Source: CBDCFV01 sp963664625
GTDB taxonomy: Bacteria > Chloroflexota > Dehalococcoidia > Lucifugimonadales > UBA3495
Direction: 5' to 3'
Assembly: GCA_963664625.1 (NCBI GenBank)
Contig: OY761541.1
Span: 2,046,001 to 2,110,000, forward strand
Length of the DNA: 64,000 nt
Position 1 is the stretch's first letter, and every line of letters starts with the position of its first letter. The translations under genes were made by a program, and so were the position numbers. Positions 7,762-15,919 of the stretch are shown here, piece by piece. A model generated the notes under the pieces. It saw nothing but the letters and a program-made list of their open reading frames with translations, ran no database searches and was not told the DNA's origin.

Positions 7762-8547
7762 TCATTCGGGCGGCTCCCACGTCCCGGAATCCGCGCCGCT
7801 CTTCCAGAAAACAAGAAAATATGAATGATTCTTCCGAGCGTGGACCTGTCGGACCGTGCGGCTGACTCCGGGACGGTTCTTGCGGACTACTACGAATAAG
7901 TCTTCTGGTACGAATCCAATCCGCTCGTAAGCTTGCATGATTTCAACATGTGTGAACCTCTGGCGGTTAGAGCACACCTCGTCCTGGCATTTCACTATCA
8001 GGACTCCGCGCTCGCGTAAGACCCTGTAGGCTTCTTTGCCTGCGTCTTCATAAAGAGCCAATACCGCTTGGTGGTACTTCTTGCCAGTCCTGTTTCCAGT
8101 CCCGTTGTTTCTGTAGTGGTGTTCAAACGCGGAATGGACGCTGTGAGCTGTTCCGCCCGGAGAGTGCATATATGGCGGGTCCAATACGACACAATCGATT
8201 TCCCCATCCTGGTAAGGCAGTTTGCGGCAATCAACTCCTTCCTGTATATCGGTCGGAAGTAATCGATACTTGTTTTCTGGAACGTTTCTCCAGAAGACAC
8301 CTTTACCATAGGTTACGTCTGTAATCATGCTTTCCGGCGCTACGTAAAGGCTCAAAATGTTCGGGAAAATGTCCTCATTGCCCCCTACGTAGGCACTGAA
8401 TACCAGATCGTTCGTGGGTTTTCCGTTACGAACGCGGCGTCGTTCCTGGCCATCCCCTTGGAAACCACCAAGGTCATTTCCTCTCTGGAGTGCCGTATCC
8501 TTATCGTCCAGAGTCAGCACACCCTGAGGCATAATATGTTCACTCAT
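7762..8547 (-). CDS. DNA methyltransferase (DPPY, amino-methylating)
   Basis: 261 residues. The SAM-binding loop looks like ITDVTYGKGVFW and is followed by the catalytic motif VVLDPPYMHSPGG, an arrangement seen in small N6-adenine/N4-cytosine DNA methyltransferases of phages and mobile elements. No endonuclease gene is adjacent, so it is an orphan modification enzyme or the survivor of a restriction system. It converges on the HEPN-like gene. Its base composition is closer to the AT-richer accessory genes than to the metabolic genes. No target site can be inferred. Confidence 0.8.
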   Translation of the reverse strand: MSEHIMPQGVLTLDDKDTALQRGNDLGGFQGDGQERRRVRNGKPTNDLVFSAYVGGNEDIFPNILSLYVAPESMITDVTYGKGVFWRNVPENKYRLLPTDIQEGVDCRKLPYQDGEIDCVVLDPPYMHSPGGTAHSVHSAFEHHYRNNGTGNRTGKKYHQAVLALYEDAGKEAYRVLRERGVLIVKCQDEVCSNRQRFTHVEIMQAYERIGFVPEDLFVVVRKNRPGVSRTVRQVHARKNHSYFLVFWKSGADSGTWEPPE

Positions 8548-8828
8548 CGTTACAGGAGTCCACCCCTCCTCTTGGCAACCCTTAATGCTGTGCGCAACGG
8601 TCTTGCCAAGAGCGTCTAAGCTTTGTTGCGATGGTCCAAGGCAACCTTACCATTCAAGGCTGGGGTTTTGCCACCTTATTGAGTCATTAAGCGCATCCCC
8701 TCCGCTACCTTGTGATAACATACCAACGGACTGGGAAAGCGTGGCCGGACAACCTGCGTGAGGGAGCAAAATCCATCCCAGCCTGTTGGCGGCTACAACA
8801 TTTACGCAATTCAAGAGGAGGTACTTTC
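8548..8828. other. Intergenic region between methyltransferase and peroxiredoxin
   Basis: 281 bp with no convincing ORF or RNA. The peroxiredoxin frame is open here back to 8712, but the ribosome binding site argues for a start at 8829. A promoter for the peroxiredoxin probably lies here; I could not place one with confidence. Confidence 0.4.
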
Positions 8829-9302
8829 ATGGCGGTTGAAGTAGGACAGGCGGCGCCGGGATTCACTTTACACGATGCCGATCGTCAACAGCGTTCCCTG
8901 AGCGATTATCGGGGCAAGAACGTGGTGCTGGCCTTTTTCCCCGGCGCGTTCACCGGCGTTTGCACCACGGAGATGTGTACGCTGCGGGACGGCATGGGAC
9001 AGTTCGAATCGTTGAATGCCCAGGTGCTGGGAATCAGCGTGGACGGCGCCTTCGCTCAGAAGGCTTTCAGCGACCAGAATAATCTGAACTTTCCGTTGCT
9101 GTGCGACTACAGCCGCCAGGTTGTCGAACAGTACGGCCTCGCCATACCGAACTTCGCCGGCATGGAAGGCTACACCGCGTCGCAGAGGGCGGTGGTCATA
9201 GTTGATGGGGAAGGCGTCGTGCGCTATAGCTGGGTGGCGCCCAACCCTGGCGTGGAGCCGGACTATGACGAGGTAAGGTCCGCCCTGGGCGGGTTGGGCT
9301 GA
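8829..9302 (+). CDS. Peroxiredoxin (AhpC/TSA, BCP/AhpE-like)
   Basis: Thiol peroxidase reducing hydrogen peroxide and organic hydroperoxides. With the start at ATG 8829 (AGAGGAGG 8 nt upstream) it has 157 residues, normal for the one-domain group. The active-site loop reads FFPGAFTGVCTTEMC, giving the peroxidatic Cys in TGVCTTE with the supporting Thr and Pro nearby; a second Cys four residues later could resolve it. A longer reading frame upstream lacks a ribosome binding site. It stands alone, converging on the nucleoside hydrolase. Confidence 0.94.
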   Translation: MAVEVGQAAPGFTLHDADRQQRSLSDYRGKNVVLAFFPGAFTGVCTTEMCTLRDGMGQFESLNAQVLGISVDGAFAQKAFSDQNNLNFPLLCDYSRQVVEQYGLAIPNFAGMEGYTASQRAVVIVDGEGVVRYSWVAPNPGVEPDYDEVRSALGGLG

Positions 9303-9308
9303 CGACCG

Positions 9309-10271
9309 TCAGGCGGGGCGGTATTCGCACAGCCTCTGGGTAAAGATTTCCGCCAGCGCCGCAGCGTCGACCTCCAGGCACACCTTGGCATTGAAGGACT
9401 TTCCTTCCGGTGCTTGGCGGCTGGCTACCGTCTGGCCGCGGGTGATGGGGCTGTGCGTCTCGATCTGGACGTAGTATTCAGTGCAACCGAACCAGTCCGG
9501 CGCAACGGCATAGGCCACGGCGGGCAGGTCATTGTAGCGAACGCCGTCGGCTTGGGCCTGAAGCCCGCGGTCAACGTAGGACTGTTGCAGGAACGGCGTG
9601 GCTGAAGTAAGCAACTCCGCTGCGGGACTCCCCGATTGCCGGATGCGTTCCAGTTGGGAACGCGCAATGGTGACTTGGTTGCAGACATCCAAGCCGACCT
9701 GCACCAACGGCGCCCCCGACTCGTAAACGATGCTGGCCGCTTCCGGGTCCTCATAGAGGTTGGCCGACGCCACCGGAGACACGTTTCCCGGAACGTTGAC
9801 CGCGCCGCCCATCACGATGATGCCGGCAACGAATTGAGCCAGCCGGGGTTCGATACTCATGGCCAGGGCCACGTTGGTCAGCCGCCCCAAGGCTAGGATG
9901 GTCAGTTCTCCCGGAGACGCCATCACCAACTCGATTATTTTCAGCGCAGCGTGCTGGGATGCCGGTTGGGGTGGCTCCGGGGGTAGGTCCGGCAAGCCTG
10001 CGTCCCCCAAGCCGTCCAGTCCGTGTACATGGAGGGCCCACCCGGCATTGGGTTCACGCACCAATGGCCTTCCGGCGCCCGGATATACAGGGATGTCGGT
10101 CCTCCCGGCGGCTTGCAGAATGCGGCGGGCGTTGGCGGTGCACATCTCCACGGGGCCGTTGCCAAAGACGGTGGTGAGTGCCTCCACCGACAGTTCAGGA
10201 CTGGCCAAGGCAAACAGGATGGCCGCCGCGTCGTCGATCCCCGGGTCGGTGTCGATAATGACTCTTTTCAA
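9309..10271 (-). CDS. Inosine-uridine preferring nucleoside hydrolase
   Basis: Calcium-dependent hydrolysis of the N-glycosidic bond of ribonucleosides (salvage or catabolism). The N-terminal motif KRVIIDTDPGIDDAAA contains the aspartate cluster that binds calcium and ribose, and FVAGIIVMGGAVNVPGN is the second conserved segment. The most likely start is TTG at 10271, just before KRVIIDTD with GGGGAG upstream, giving 320 residues; an ATG at 10343 would add an atypical 24-residue extension. Substrate range within the family is not predictable. Confidence 0.92.
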   Translation of the reverse strand: MKRVIIDTDPGIDDAAAILFALASPELSVEALTTVFGNGPVEMCTANARRILQAAGRTDIPVYPGAGRPLVREPNAGWALHVHGLDGLGDAGLPDLPPEPPQPASQHAALKIIELVMASPGELTILALGRLTNVALAMSIEPRLAQFVAGIIVMGGAVNVPGNVSPVASANLYEDPEAASIVYESGAPLVQVGLDVCNQVTIARSQLERIRQSGSPAAELLTSATPFLQQSYVDRGLQAQADGVRYNDLPAVAYAVAPDWFGCTEYYVQIETHSPITRGQTVASRQAPEGKSFNAKVCLEVDAAALAEIFTQRLCEYRPA

Positions 10272-10399
10272 CGCAGCTCCCCGCAGGATGAATGGATTGG
10301 CGCGGATTATACCACCAGCGTTTGACAACGACTCCGGCGGCAACTATTGTGCGGCTGCTGACCCAATGAGGCGTGGGTAAGTCTCAAAAAGGATAACTC

Positions 10400-10425
10400 T
10401 GGATTCCCGCCTTCGCGGGAGTGAC
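10400..10425. repeat. Short palindromic repeat (attcccgc-type)
   Basis: Copy with core ggattcccgccttcgcggg and then agtgac, located just upstream of the HAD gene ribosome binding site. Confidence 0.88.
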
Positions 10426-10446
10426 GGGATTAGGAGAGGAAAAGAG

Positions 10447-11160
10447 ATGGACTCTTCCGATGTGAAAGCGCTTATTTTCGATGTGTTTGGCACCGTGGTG
10501 GACTGGCGCACGTCTATCACACGGCAAAGCAAACAGTTTGGCAAGGCTCACGGCATCGAGGCCGACTGGGAAGCCTTTGCCGATGCTTGGCGCGGCAAGT
10601 ACCAGCCCTTTATGAACAAGGTCCGCCACGGCGAGTTGCCGTGGACCAATCTGGACGGCCTGCACCGCATGGCCTTGGATGAGGTGTTGACCGAGTTTGA
10701 AATCTACGAGGTCAGCGACGAGGAAAAGGACGAACTGAACCGGGCTTGGCATCGCCTGGACCCTTGGCCGGACTCGGTGCCGGGGCTCTACCGCTTGAAG
10801 CGGCGGTTCGTGCTGGCCCCCATGTCCAACGGCAACGTGGCCATGATGACCAACATGGCCAAGAACGGAGGCCTGCCGTGGGACTGCATCCTGGGGGCGG
10901 AGCTTGCCAAGCACTACAAGCCGGACCCGGAAAGCTATCAGAAGGCGGTGGACCTGCTGATGCTGCGCCCGGAGCAGGTTATGATGGTGGCGGCCCACCA
11001 GAACGACCTGCTGGCTTCGCAAAAAGTGGGCCTGAAGTCGGCGTTCGTCCCCCGGCCCATGGAGCGCGGCCCCAACAACATCCCCGACCCGACGCCCGAC
11101 CCGTCCTTCGACATAGTAGCCAACGACTTTGTGGACTTAGCCAACCAACTGGGGTCGTAA
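10447..11160 (+). CDS. HAD-superfamily haloacid dehalogenase, type II-like
   Basis: 237 residues. The first HAD motif is ALIFDVFGTVVDWRTS with the nucleophile Asp in FDVFGT; motif II is seen as PMSNGN and the lysine/aspartate region as LAKHYKPDPESYQKA. The pattern FDVFGTVVDWR is characteristic of L-2-haloacid dehalogenases and close homologues that hydrolyse small halogenated or phosphorylated acids. The start ATG follows AGGAGAGGAAAAGAG. Actual substrate unknown. A hairpin just after the stop may terminate transcription. Confidence 0.9.
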   Translation: MDSSDVKALIFDVFGTVVDWRTSITRQSKQFGKAHGIEADWEAFADAWRGKYQPFMNKVRHGELPWTNLDGLHRMALDEVLTEFEIYEVSDEEKDELNRAWHRLDPWPDSVPGLYRLKRRFVLAPMSNGNVAMMTNMAKNGGLPWDCILGAELAKHYKPDPESYQKAVDLLMLRPEQVMMVAAHQNDLLASQKVGLKSAFVPRPMERGPNNIPDPTPDPSFDIVANDFVDLANQLGS

Positions 11161-11161
11161 G

Positions 11162-11193
11162 AAAAGCCCCGTAAGCAGCGGGCTTCGTCGTTT
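11162..11193 (+). terminator. Possible terminator after HAD gene
   Basis: AAGCCCCG and CGGGCTT form an imperfect stem (one bulged C) around a short loop, with an A-run before and a TCGTTT tract after. Moderate support only. Confidence 0.45.
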
Positions 11194-11221
11194 ACACCGT
11201 GTCTTTGGCCCATGCTATAAT
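11191..11221 (+). promoter_or_regulatory. Sigma-70-type promoter for prs
   Basis: TTTACA at 11191-11196 and an extended -10 TGCTATAAT ending at 11221, with a 19-bp spacer. The ATG of prs lies about 105 nt downstream of the predicted start, leaving a leader without an obvious regulatory fold. Confidence 0.6.
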
Positions 11222-11331
11222 CTGCCGTCTCGCGGTTCCTGGCGCGATTGACTGCCGGAGACGCGCGACGGAAAATCAGTGTGGTGGTGGAGTGGAAGGG
11301 GGGCCAGGAAACAGAGCAGCGAGGGTCGATC

Positions 11332-12282
11332 ATGAACGGCTTTGTCGACGAACTCAAAGTCTTTTCCGGGAACGCGCACCCCGAGTTGGCCCAGTCCGTA
11401 TGCGACTACCTCGGCATACCGGTGGGCCAAGCCGACGTCTTCAAGTTCGCCAACGATAACACCTTCGTTCGCATCCAGGAAAACGTCCGGCAACGGGACG
11501 TTTTCATAATTCAACCTACCTGCGCCCCGGTCAACGACCACCTGATGGAGCTGCTCATAATGATCGACGCCTGCAAGCGGGCGTCGGCGGGCCGCATCAC
11601 CGCGGTGGTGCCCTACTACGGGTATGGGCGTACCGACAAGAAGGACCAGCCCAGGGTGCCCATAAGCGCCAGGCTGGTGGCCGACCTGCTCATTGCCGCT
11701 GGCGCCGACCGGCTTCTCACCATAGACCTCCACGCCGGGCAGATCCAAGGGTTCTTCAACATCCCCGTGGACGAACTGACGGCGCTGCCCATACTGGCCG
11801 ACTATTTCAAGGCCAAGGAGCTTTCCGACTTGGTAGTGGTGGCGGTGGACATCGGCATCAGCAAGAAAGCCAGGGACGTTGCTGAACGCCTGCAAGTCCC
11901 ATTGGCCATTATTGAAAAGCGCCGGGTCAGCAATAACGACACCAGCGAGATTATGAACGTGATCGGCGACGTCGAGGGCAAGATAGCGTTGACCTTTGAC
12001 GACGAAATAGATACGGGCGGCACCGTGTCGAACGCCGCTCTTGCCTTGGCCGACCACGGTGTAAAAGAGGTCTATTGCTGCGCCACCCATCCGGTGCTTT
12101 CCCGGAACGGAGCGGGGACCATGGCGAAGAGCCCTTACTCCGAGGTGGTGGTGACCGACACCATCCCGTTGTCCTCGGAAAAACGCAACGGCAAGATAAA
12201 GGTGCTATCCGTCGCGCCCCTGCTGGGCGAGGCGATTTACCGCATTCACAAGGGCCTGTCGGTCGGGGAGATGTTCAACTGA
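11332..12282 (+). CDS. prs: Ribose-phosphate pyrophosphokinase (PRPP synthetase)
   Basis: Makes phosphoribosyl pyrophosphate from ribose-5-phosphate and ATP for nucleotide, His and Trp synthesis. With the ATG at 11332 it has 316 residues, the normal length; a frame extension to 11248 lacks family similarity. Visible motifs are IQPTCAPVNDHLMELL, VVPYYGYGRTDKK, TIDLHAGQIQGFFN and the PRPP loop TFDDEIDTGGTV, where many bacterial enzymes read VDDMIDTGGT. It is followed after 19 bp by an amidohydrolase gene. Confidence 0.96.
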   Translation: MNGFVDELKVFSGNAHPELAQSVCDYLGIPVGQADVFKFANDNTFVRIQENVRQRDVFIIQPTCAPVNDHLMELLIMIDACKRASAGRITAVVPYYGYGRTDKKDQPRVPISARLVADLLIAAGADRLLTIDLHAGQIQGFFNIPVDELTALPILADYFKAKELSDLVVVAVDIGISKKARDVAERLQVPLAIIEKRRVSNNDTSEIMNVIGDVEGKIALTFDDEIDTGGTVSNAALALADHGVKEVYCCATHPVLSRNGAGTMAKSPYSEVVVTDTIPLSSEKRNGKIKVLSVAPLLGEAIYRIHKGLSVGEMFN

Positions 12283-12301
12283 AACAGGAGGTCTAGCGCG
12301 C

Positions 12302-13477
12302 ATGTACGATCTGCTGATCAGGGGCGGGACGGTCATCGATCCCTCCCAAAACATTCACGCACTGAACGACGTCGCCGTCGAAGCGGGCAAGATCGCCCGC
12401 GTAGCTCCCGGAATCCCAGTCGAAGAAGCCGCCCGCGTGATTGACGTGCCCGGCAAGCTGGTGACTCCCGGCCTGATAGACCTGCATACCCACGTCTATG
12501 ACGGGGTGAACGGCAACGGAGTGCGGGCCGACCTGGGCGGAGTCAACGCCGGCGTGACTACGATGGTCGATGCGGGCAGCGCCGGGTGCGACACCTTCGG
12601 CGGTTTTCCAAGGCACATCATCCCCAACAACGAGACGGAAATAATCTGCTTCCTGCACATCTGCCGCACCGGGCTGGCCACCACGCCGGACATCTTCAGC
12701 CCGTCCAGCATCGACCTGGACAACACCATCAGAGTGGTTTCCGAAAACCGGGACGTGATAACCGGCATCAAAGCCCGGATGGTGTCCCCTGCCTTGGAGA
12801 TAATGGGCATGGAAATGCCCCGCTTGGCCAAGCGGGCCGCCAAGGAGGCAGGCGTGAAGCTGATGGTGCACATCGGCGACACCGAGAAACGGTACGACCC
12901 CAACGTGGTCCGTGAACTGTTGCCCATCCTGGAAGAAGGGGACATCGTTACCCACCTGTTCACCGCCAATCCGGGCGGCGTTCTGGACGAGAAAGGCGAA
13001 CTGGTGCCGGAAGCCAAGGAGGCAAAAGACCGGGGCGTGTGGCTGGACACGGCCCACGGCAGGTCGAACTTCAGCTTCGACGTAGGCCAGCGGGTGCTGG
13101 ACCAGGACCTGGTGCCCCACTGCATCAGCACCGACCTCACTCTGCCGGGGCGCATCCGGACAGTCCATAGCATGACCGAGATGATGACCCGCTTCCTGGC
13201 CATGGAATTCACCATGGACCAGGTCGTCGCCATGTCCACCATCAACCCCGCCAACGCCATCGGCGAAGGCGGCAGGCTGGGCACCCTTGAAGTAGGACGC
13301 CAAGCGGACATATCCGTACTGGGCCTCGAAGAGGGAGACTGGGTAGTCCACGATGTGGTCGGCGGCTCCAAGAGGACGGAAAAGGCAGTGGTGCCGGTCC
13401 TTACGGTGAAGAAGGGCCAAGTGTTCGAGGCCGGTTGGGGGCCCCGTTCCTGGGGCTGGGAACCGGACAGGGCGTAG
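12302..13477 (+). CDS. Amidohydrolase/deacetylase-family metallohydrolase (dihydroorotase-like)
   Basis: 391-residue TIM-barrel metal-dependent hydrolase. The N-terminal half-barrel ends in GLIDLHTHVYDG, giving the HxH metal ligands; a metal-binding His occurs in MVHIGDT, another in VTHLFTAN, and an Asp in ISTDLTLPG. The sequence fits the EF_0837/dihydroorotase-like group of amidohydrolases that act on cyclic amides or N-acyl amino compounds. The start at 12302 follows ACAGGAGG. It is likely cotranscribed with prs; a nucleotide link is possible but not shown. Confidence 0.9.
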   Translation: MYDLLIRGGTVIDPSQNIHALNDVAVEAGKIARVAPGIPVEEAARVIDVPGKLVTPGLIDLHTHVYDGVNGNGVRADLGGVNAGVTTMVDAGSAGCDTFGGFPRHIIPNNETEIICFLHICRTGLATTPDIFSPSSIDLDNTIRVVSENRDVITGIKARMVSPALEIMGMEMPRLAKRAAKEAGVKLMVHIGDTEKRYDPNVVRELLPILEEGDIVTHLFTANPGGVLDEKGELVPEAKEAKDRGVWLDTAHGRSNFSFDVGQRVLDQDLVPHCISTDLTLPGRIRTVHSMTEMMTRFLAMEFTMDQVVAMSTINPANAIGEGGRLGTLEVGRQADISVLGLEEGDWVVHDVVGGSKRTEKAVVPVLTVKKGQVFEAGWGPRSWGWEPDRA

Positions 13478-13489
13478 GGAAGATTTGTC

Positions 13490-13846
13490 ATGGGGACTTT
13501 TTACGTTACTCTAATGGTTGCCGATAGGTTTCGAGAGCGTTATGTCCATGTCGACGCCTTAGTTGACACAGGTTCGACTTTTACTTCGTTGCCGGAGAGT
13601 TTGCTAGACGATCTGGGAATAGAACGAGAGAATACCGGCAGGTTTGAGTTAGCTGACAACCGCGTTGTCGAATACCCGATAGGGGAGACCCGATTACGAC
13701 TGGAAAACCAGGAGGGGACAGTACGGGTAATGTTCGCCCCGGACGATGAAATCCCCCTCATAGGCGCAACCACATTGGAGATATTGATGCTGGGAATAGA
13801 CCCGGTTGCGGAAAAGCTGGTGCCGGTGATTGCTCTCCGGAAATGA
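13490..13846 (+). CDS. Retropepsin-like (clan AA) aspartic protease, copy 1
   Basis: 118-residue single-domain protease of the retroviral-like aspartyl protease fold. ALVDTGSTFTSLP carries the catalytic D-T-G, LADNRVVEYPIGE and FAPDDEIPLIGATTLEILMLGIDP correspond to the flap and the C-terminal h-h-G segment. Such proteins act as homodimers. No signal peptide is seen, so it should be cytosolic. It begins 12 bp after the amidohydrolase stop but is clearly more AT-rich, suggesting a separately acquired module. Its closest relative is the next gene. Confidence 0.85.
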   Translation: MGTFYVTLMVADRFRERYVHVDALVDTGSTFTSLPESLLDDLGIERENTGRFELADNRVVEYPIGETRLRLENQEGTVRVMFAPDDEIPLIGATTLEILMLGIDPVAEKLVPVIALRK

Positions 13847-13873
13847 TGTATTGATTACCTGTGTAGAGGGAGC

Positions 13874-14230
13874 ATGAGCACATTCACAGTTAGCCTGGAA
13901 ATCGCCGATCGCTTTCGAGAACAACACATTACCCTCGAAGCCTTGGTTGATACCGGGGCTACATATACTTCCGTGCCAAGGGGCACCCTGACCGGATTGG
14001 GAATAGAGCAGATAGAAATCCGCAGATTCAGGTTAGCCGACAACCGTCTAGTAGAGTACCCAATGGGCGAAGCGCGTTTACGTCTGGATGGCCGGGAGTT
14101 CACTGCTCCGGTGATTTTCGCGTCTGACGACGGCCCGGCACTGGTGGGAATGACCACCTTGGAGATTTTTGGTCTGGGGGTGGACCCCATTGAAGAAAAG
14201 CTAGTGCCTGTGATTGCTTTGGGGCGGTGA
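13874..14230 (+). CDS. Retropepsin-like (clan AA) aspartic protease, copy 2
   Basis: 118 residues, same length and architecture as the preceding gene, with ALVDTGATYTSVP as the catalytic loop (DTGA instead of DTGS), LADNRLVEYPMGE and FASDDGPALVGMTTLEIFGLGVDP. The two share roughly half of their residues, so this is a tandem duplication that has diverged; a heterodimer is possible. Its stop overlaps the GTG start of the HipA-like kinase by 4 nt (GTGA), which shows translational coupling. Confidence 0.85.
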   Translation: MSTFTVSLEIADRFREQHITLEALVDTGATYTSVPRGTLTGLGIEQIEIRRFRLADNRLVEYPMGEARLRLDGREFTAPVIFASDDGPALVGMTTLEIFGLGVDPIEEKLVPVIALGR

Positions 14231-15153
14231 CGGTATTTGAAGAGTTCCGTCGCATGACCGCTTGCTATCCTGTACTTGAAGTACAACCGGAGTGGGTAAT
14301 TGAGTCGGAAAATATGGGAAGCAAGGAGAAATCCTGGTACTTGGTTCCAGAACTCAATGAATCGAATTGGTTGCTAAAATATCCTCGTCGGCCGGGCAGC
14401 GGTGAGCATTGGGCGGAAAAGATAACTTCCGAAGTGGCGAAAATCCTTGGAATTCCATGCGCTCGGGTAGAGTTGGCCAGATTTAATAATCGAGTTGGCT
14501 CAGTAACTGAGAATATAGTACCCGATGATCAAGAGTTGGTTCATGGCAACGAAGTCCTCGAATATCATGTCCCACAACCTGACGCTAGGGTTTTGAACTT
14601 TCGTCTTTCCGATCACACTCTGCAAAACATCTGGGCAGCCTTGGACAACGCTTTTGAATCCGACCGTGATGCGGTTGAAGCCAAAGGTCAGTTTTCTCAC
14701 TATCTGGTGCTCGACGCAGTAGTCGGCAACGTTGACCGGCACTCCGAGAATTGGGGCTTGTTGCAATTGCAAGGCGGTGATCAATTAGTGGAGTCGCTTT
14801 CTCCGTCATATGATCATGGCTCTTCCTTGGGGCGGGAGCTTTCCGACGAACGCAGGGAGCAACGCTTGGCAAATGGGAGCGTAGGCGAATATGCCGAGAG
14901 AGGGCGAGGGGGTGTTTACTGGTCGGATGCCGATAGATATGGCCCAAGCGCTTTGCAGTTGGTCCGCCTGGCGTCTGGTGAGTACCCAGCATTATTGCTT
15001 CCCGCCATCGAAAATCTAAGGCAATTAGACGACGTGACTCTGCACCACATTGTTAGCAAGGTGCCCAACGATTGGATGTCAGAGTTGGCTAAGTCATTCG
15101 CATTGGAGTTGATGAGTTACAATCGCGAACAGTTACGAGGGGTTGTCCGGTGA
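14227..15153 (+). CDS. HipA-like Ser/Thr kinase
   Basis: 308-residue protein with the core of HipA-family kinases. A likely ATP-binding Lys is K51 in NWLLKYPRR, the catalytic loop is VVGNVDRHSENWGLL (D170, H172, N175), and the metal-binding Asp is in LSPSYDHGSSLG (D196). HipA kinases phosphorylate translation factors such as glutamyl-tRNA synthetase and act as growth-arrest toxins. The N-terminal subdomain of classical HipA is absent here and seems to be encoded by the next gene, resembling split HipBST systems. It starts at GTG within an overlap with the protease gene and ends in a GTGA overlap with the HIRAN-like gene. No HipB repressor is nearby. Confidence 0.8.
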   Translation: MTVFEEFRRMTACYPVLEVQPEWVIESENMGSKEKSWYLVPELNESNWLLKYPRRPGSGEHWAEKITSEVAKILGIPCARVELARFNNRVGSVTENIVPDDQELVHGNEVLEYHVPQPDARVLNFRLSDHTLQNIWAALDNAFESDRDAVEAKGQFSHYLVLDAVVGNVDRHSENWGLLQLQGGDQLVESLSPSYDHGSSLGRELSDERREQRLANGSVGEYAERGRGGVYWSDADRYGPSALQLVRLASGEYPALLLPAIENLRQLDDVTLHHIVSKVPNDWMSELAKSFALELMSYNREQLRGVVR

Positions 15154-15890
15154 GTACGAAGACGGTGTTTCTTGCTTGGCAGGACAAAGCAGAGAGCCGC
15201 CATTGGTTTCCCGTAGGTAGGCTGGATGCTGATTCGGATTGCTCCAATTACCGCTTCCGGTACACTGGTGGAATGTTGCGGGCACAGAAAGAGGCCGGGT
15301 TTCGGCCTATAATCAGTTTCCCTGATTTGCATAAAGACTATCGCTCGGCCAAACTCTTTGCCTTGTTCAGCAACCGCGTCATGTGGTCAAGCCGGCCGGA
15401 CTTCCCTGCATACCTGCAATCTATGGACTTGCCCAAGGACGCCGATCCCATGGACATGCTGGCGGTAAGCGGAGGTTCCCGGATAACCGATTCTTATGAG
15501 GTATTCCCCAAGCTATTGAAGAACCCCAATGGTGCATTTGTGTGCCGGTTCTTTCTGCATGGAGGCCGCCACGTTAGCCCCTTTGCGCAAGAGAGGCTAA
15601 AAACCTTGAATCAAGGTGAAAAGTTGTACGCGGCAGTAGAACTAACCAATCCCCTCGGCGAATTGGCTTTTCAAATCCAGACGGACGACTATCAAATGAT
15701 AGGATGGTCCCCACGTTATCTGGCGCCGGACTTGGTCAAAGTCGAAGCACCCGGTTCACTGACGCTGAAGGTAGTCCGCGTCAACCCGATGCCAACCCCG
15801 TCCGAGCAGCGCGTTCTGGTCGAACTAAGCGGTCGATGGGGAAAACACGAGCCGATGACTGGCCCGGATTTCCAGCCACTCGTTGATTAG
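15150..15890 (+). CDS. HipA_N/HipS-like protein with C-terminal HIRAN-like domain
   Basis: 246 residues in two parts. Residues about 4-80 (VGRLDADSDCSNYRFRYTGG, then FPDLHKDYRSAKLFALFSNR) look like the HipA N-terminal subdomain or HipS. Residues about 128-225 look like a HIRAN domain (VCRFFLHGGR, LTNPLGELAFQIQTDD, IGWSPRYLAPDL), a module that binds DNA ends in Rad5/HLTF. It starts at GTG in a 4-nt overlap with the kinase gene, so a stoichiometric complex is likely. By analogy with HipBST it could restrain or guide the kinase; that is inference. Confidence 0.7.
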   Translation: MSTKTVFLAWQDKAESRHWFPVGRLDADSDCSNYRFRYTGGMLRAQKEAGFRPIISFPDLHKDYRSAKLFALFSNRVMWSSRPDFPAYLQSMDLPKDADPMDMLAVSGGSRITDSYEVFPKLLKNPNGAFVCRFFLHGGRHVSPFAQERLKTLNQGEKLYAAVELTNPLGELAFQIQTDDYQMIGWSPRYLAPDLVKVEAPGSLTLKVVRVNPMPTPSEQRVLVELSGRWGKHEPMTGPDFQPLVD

Positions 15891-15919
15891 TTGCTCTTGA
15901 CCGTGGAGCGGTTTGCCGA

